Assembly (NCBI GenBank): GCA_021156385.1
Contig: JAJNDL010000263.1
Coordinates: 1 to 5,631, forward strand
Source of the DNA: Moraxellaceae bacterium
Lineage (GTDB): Bacteria > Pseudomonadota > Gammaproteobacteria > Pseudomonadales > Moraxellaceae
Reading direction: 5' to 3'
DNA: 5,631 nt
A program made the position numbers and the translations under genes. The notes below the pieces were generated by a model. That model saw only the letters and a list, made by a program, of their open reading frames with translations. It was not told where the DNA came from and made no database searches. Positions within the stretch are counted from its first letter, which is position 1, and every line of letters starts with the position of its first letter. Below, piece by piece: positions 5,402 to 5,631 of the stretch.

Positions 5402-5631
5402 ATGCCTGTTGCCCTGCGCCCCCTTTTCCGGCCCCTGCTGGCTGCTGCAGCCGCTGTCGCCCTCGCCGCCTGCAGCGGCGGCGACGAAGCCGCTTCCTCG
5501 CCCGCGACCTATGCCGGCACGCTCACCGACAGCGCCATCCAGGGCGTGAACTTCACTGCGAGCCCGAGCGGCCTCAGCGGCACCACCGACGTCAACGGCC
5601 AGTTCCTCTACCGCGCCGGCGACACCGTGAC
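5402..5631 (+). CDS. Lipoprotein with a repeat-type beta-sandwich domain, N-terminal part, cut by right edge
   Basis: The frame is open for 76 codons to the window end. The N-terminus (MPVALRPLFRP, then an Ala/Leu-rich core) ends in the lipobox LAAC|SGG, with Cys24 the predicted lipidated residue, so it is an outer- or inner-membrane-anchored lipoprotein. After a short linker (GDEAASSPA), AGTLTDSAIQGVNFTASPSG and TTDVNGQFLYRAGDTV resemble modules common in gammaproteobacterial surface lipoproteins (G.L.D..v.Gv.y....G..g.Td.nG.f.Y..Gd.V.F). The motif TDVNGQF is also the hallmark of carboxypeptidase-regulatory-like domains, as in the large protein at 529-2175. GGAG (5388-5391) lies 10 nt before the ATG, slightly far. 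No other start is possible for this signal peptide. Function is unknown; the remainder lies outside the window. Confidence 0.85.
   Translation, partial: MPVALRPLFRPLLAAAAAVALAACSGGDEAASSPATYAGTLTDSAIQGVNFTASPSGLSGTTDVNGQFLYRAGDTV

Noticed and set aside
5281..5403. 40-codon minus-strand ORF starting MKKRLRKG at 5403
   Set aside because: No Shine-Dalgarno or domain; its start overlaps the lipoprotein start through the CATG palindrome, and the Lys run is only the complement of the T7 tract.

Overview
The window is GC-rich with strong G/C at third codon positions. It carries a FadI-type thiolase and several Sec-exported or lipoprotein-type envelope proteins, so it looks like a chromosomal segment of a high-GC proteobacterium, most likely gammaproteobacterial (inference; no rRNA or other phylogenetic marker is present). 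I see no mobile element, integrase, tRNA or CRISPR array.

Layout, left to right. Minus strand: the N-terminal 144 residues of an outer-membrane beta-barrel protein (1-432, running off the left edge), preceded by a large exported multidomain protein (529-2175) with two carboxypeptidase-regulatory-like domains and a C-terminal DUF2135/YfaP-like domain. A perfect hairpin lies between them. The N-terminus of the large protein is split across two reading frames: a good Shine-Dalgarno, ATG and signal-like segment at 2219-2176 are one base out of frame with the rest. A 269-bp divergent intergenic region (2220-2488) follows, with strong hairpins just before the next gene. Plus strand: a complete fadI-like 3-ketoacyl-CoA thiolase (2489-3784) closed by an intrinsic terminator; a secreted protein of unknown function (4004-4990) with its own terminator; a 411-bp non-coding stretch (4991-5401) holding two CRP/Clp-like palindromes, a second strong terminator and a hairpin over the next ribosome-binding site; then the start of a lipoprotein (5402 onward, cut by the right edge).

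The thiolase is the only clear metabolic gene (last step of fatty acid beta-oxidation) and appears to be transcribed alone, without fadJ. The other four proteins are all predicted to be exported. Three copies of a T-D-x-x-G-x-F motif, typical of carboxypeptidase-regulatory-like beta-sandwich domains, occur in two of them. The genes look like independent units rather than one operon. I found no convincing new multi-gene system. The items most worth a second look are the split N-terminus at 2175-2219, the uncharacterised secreted protein, and the regulatory-looking stretch 5100-5401.
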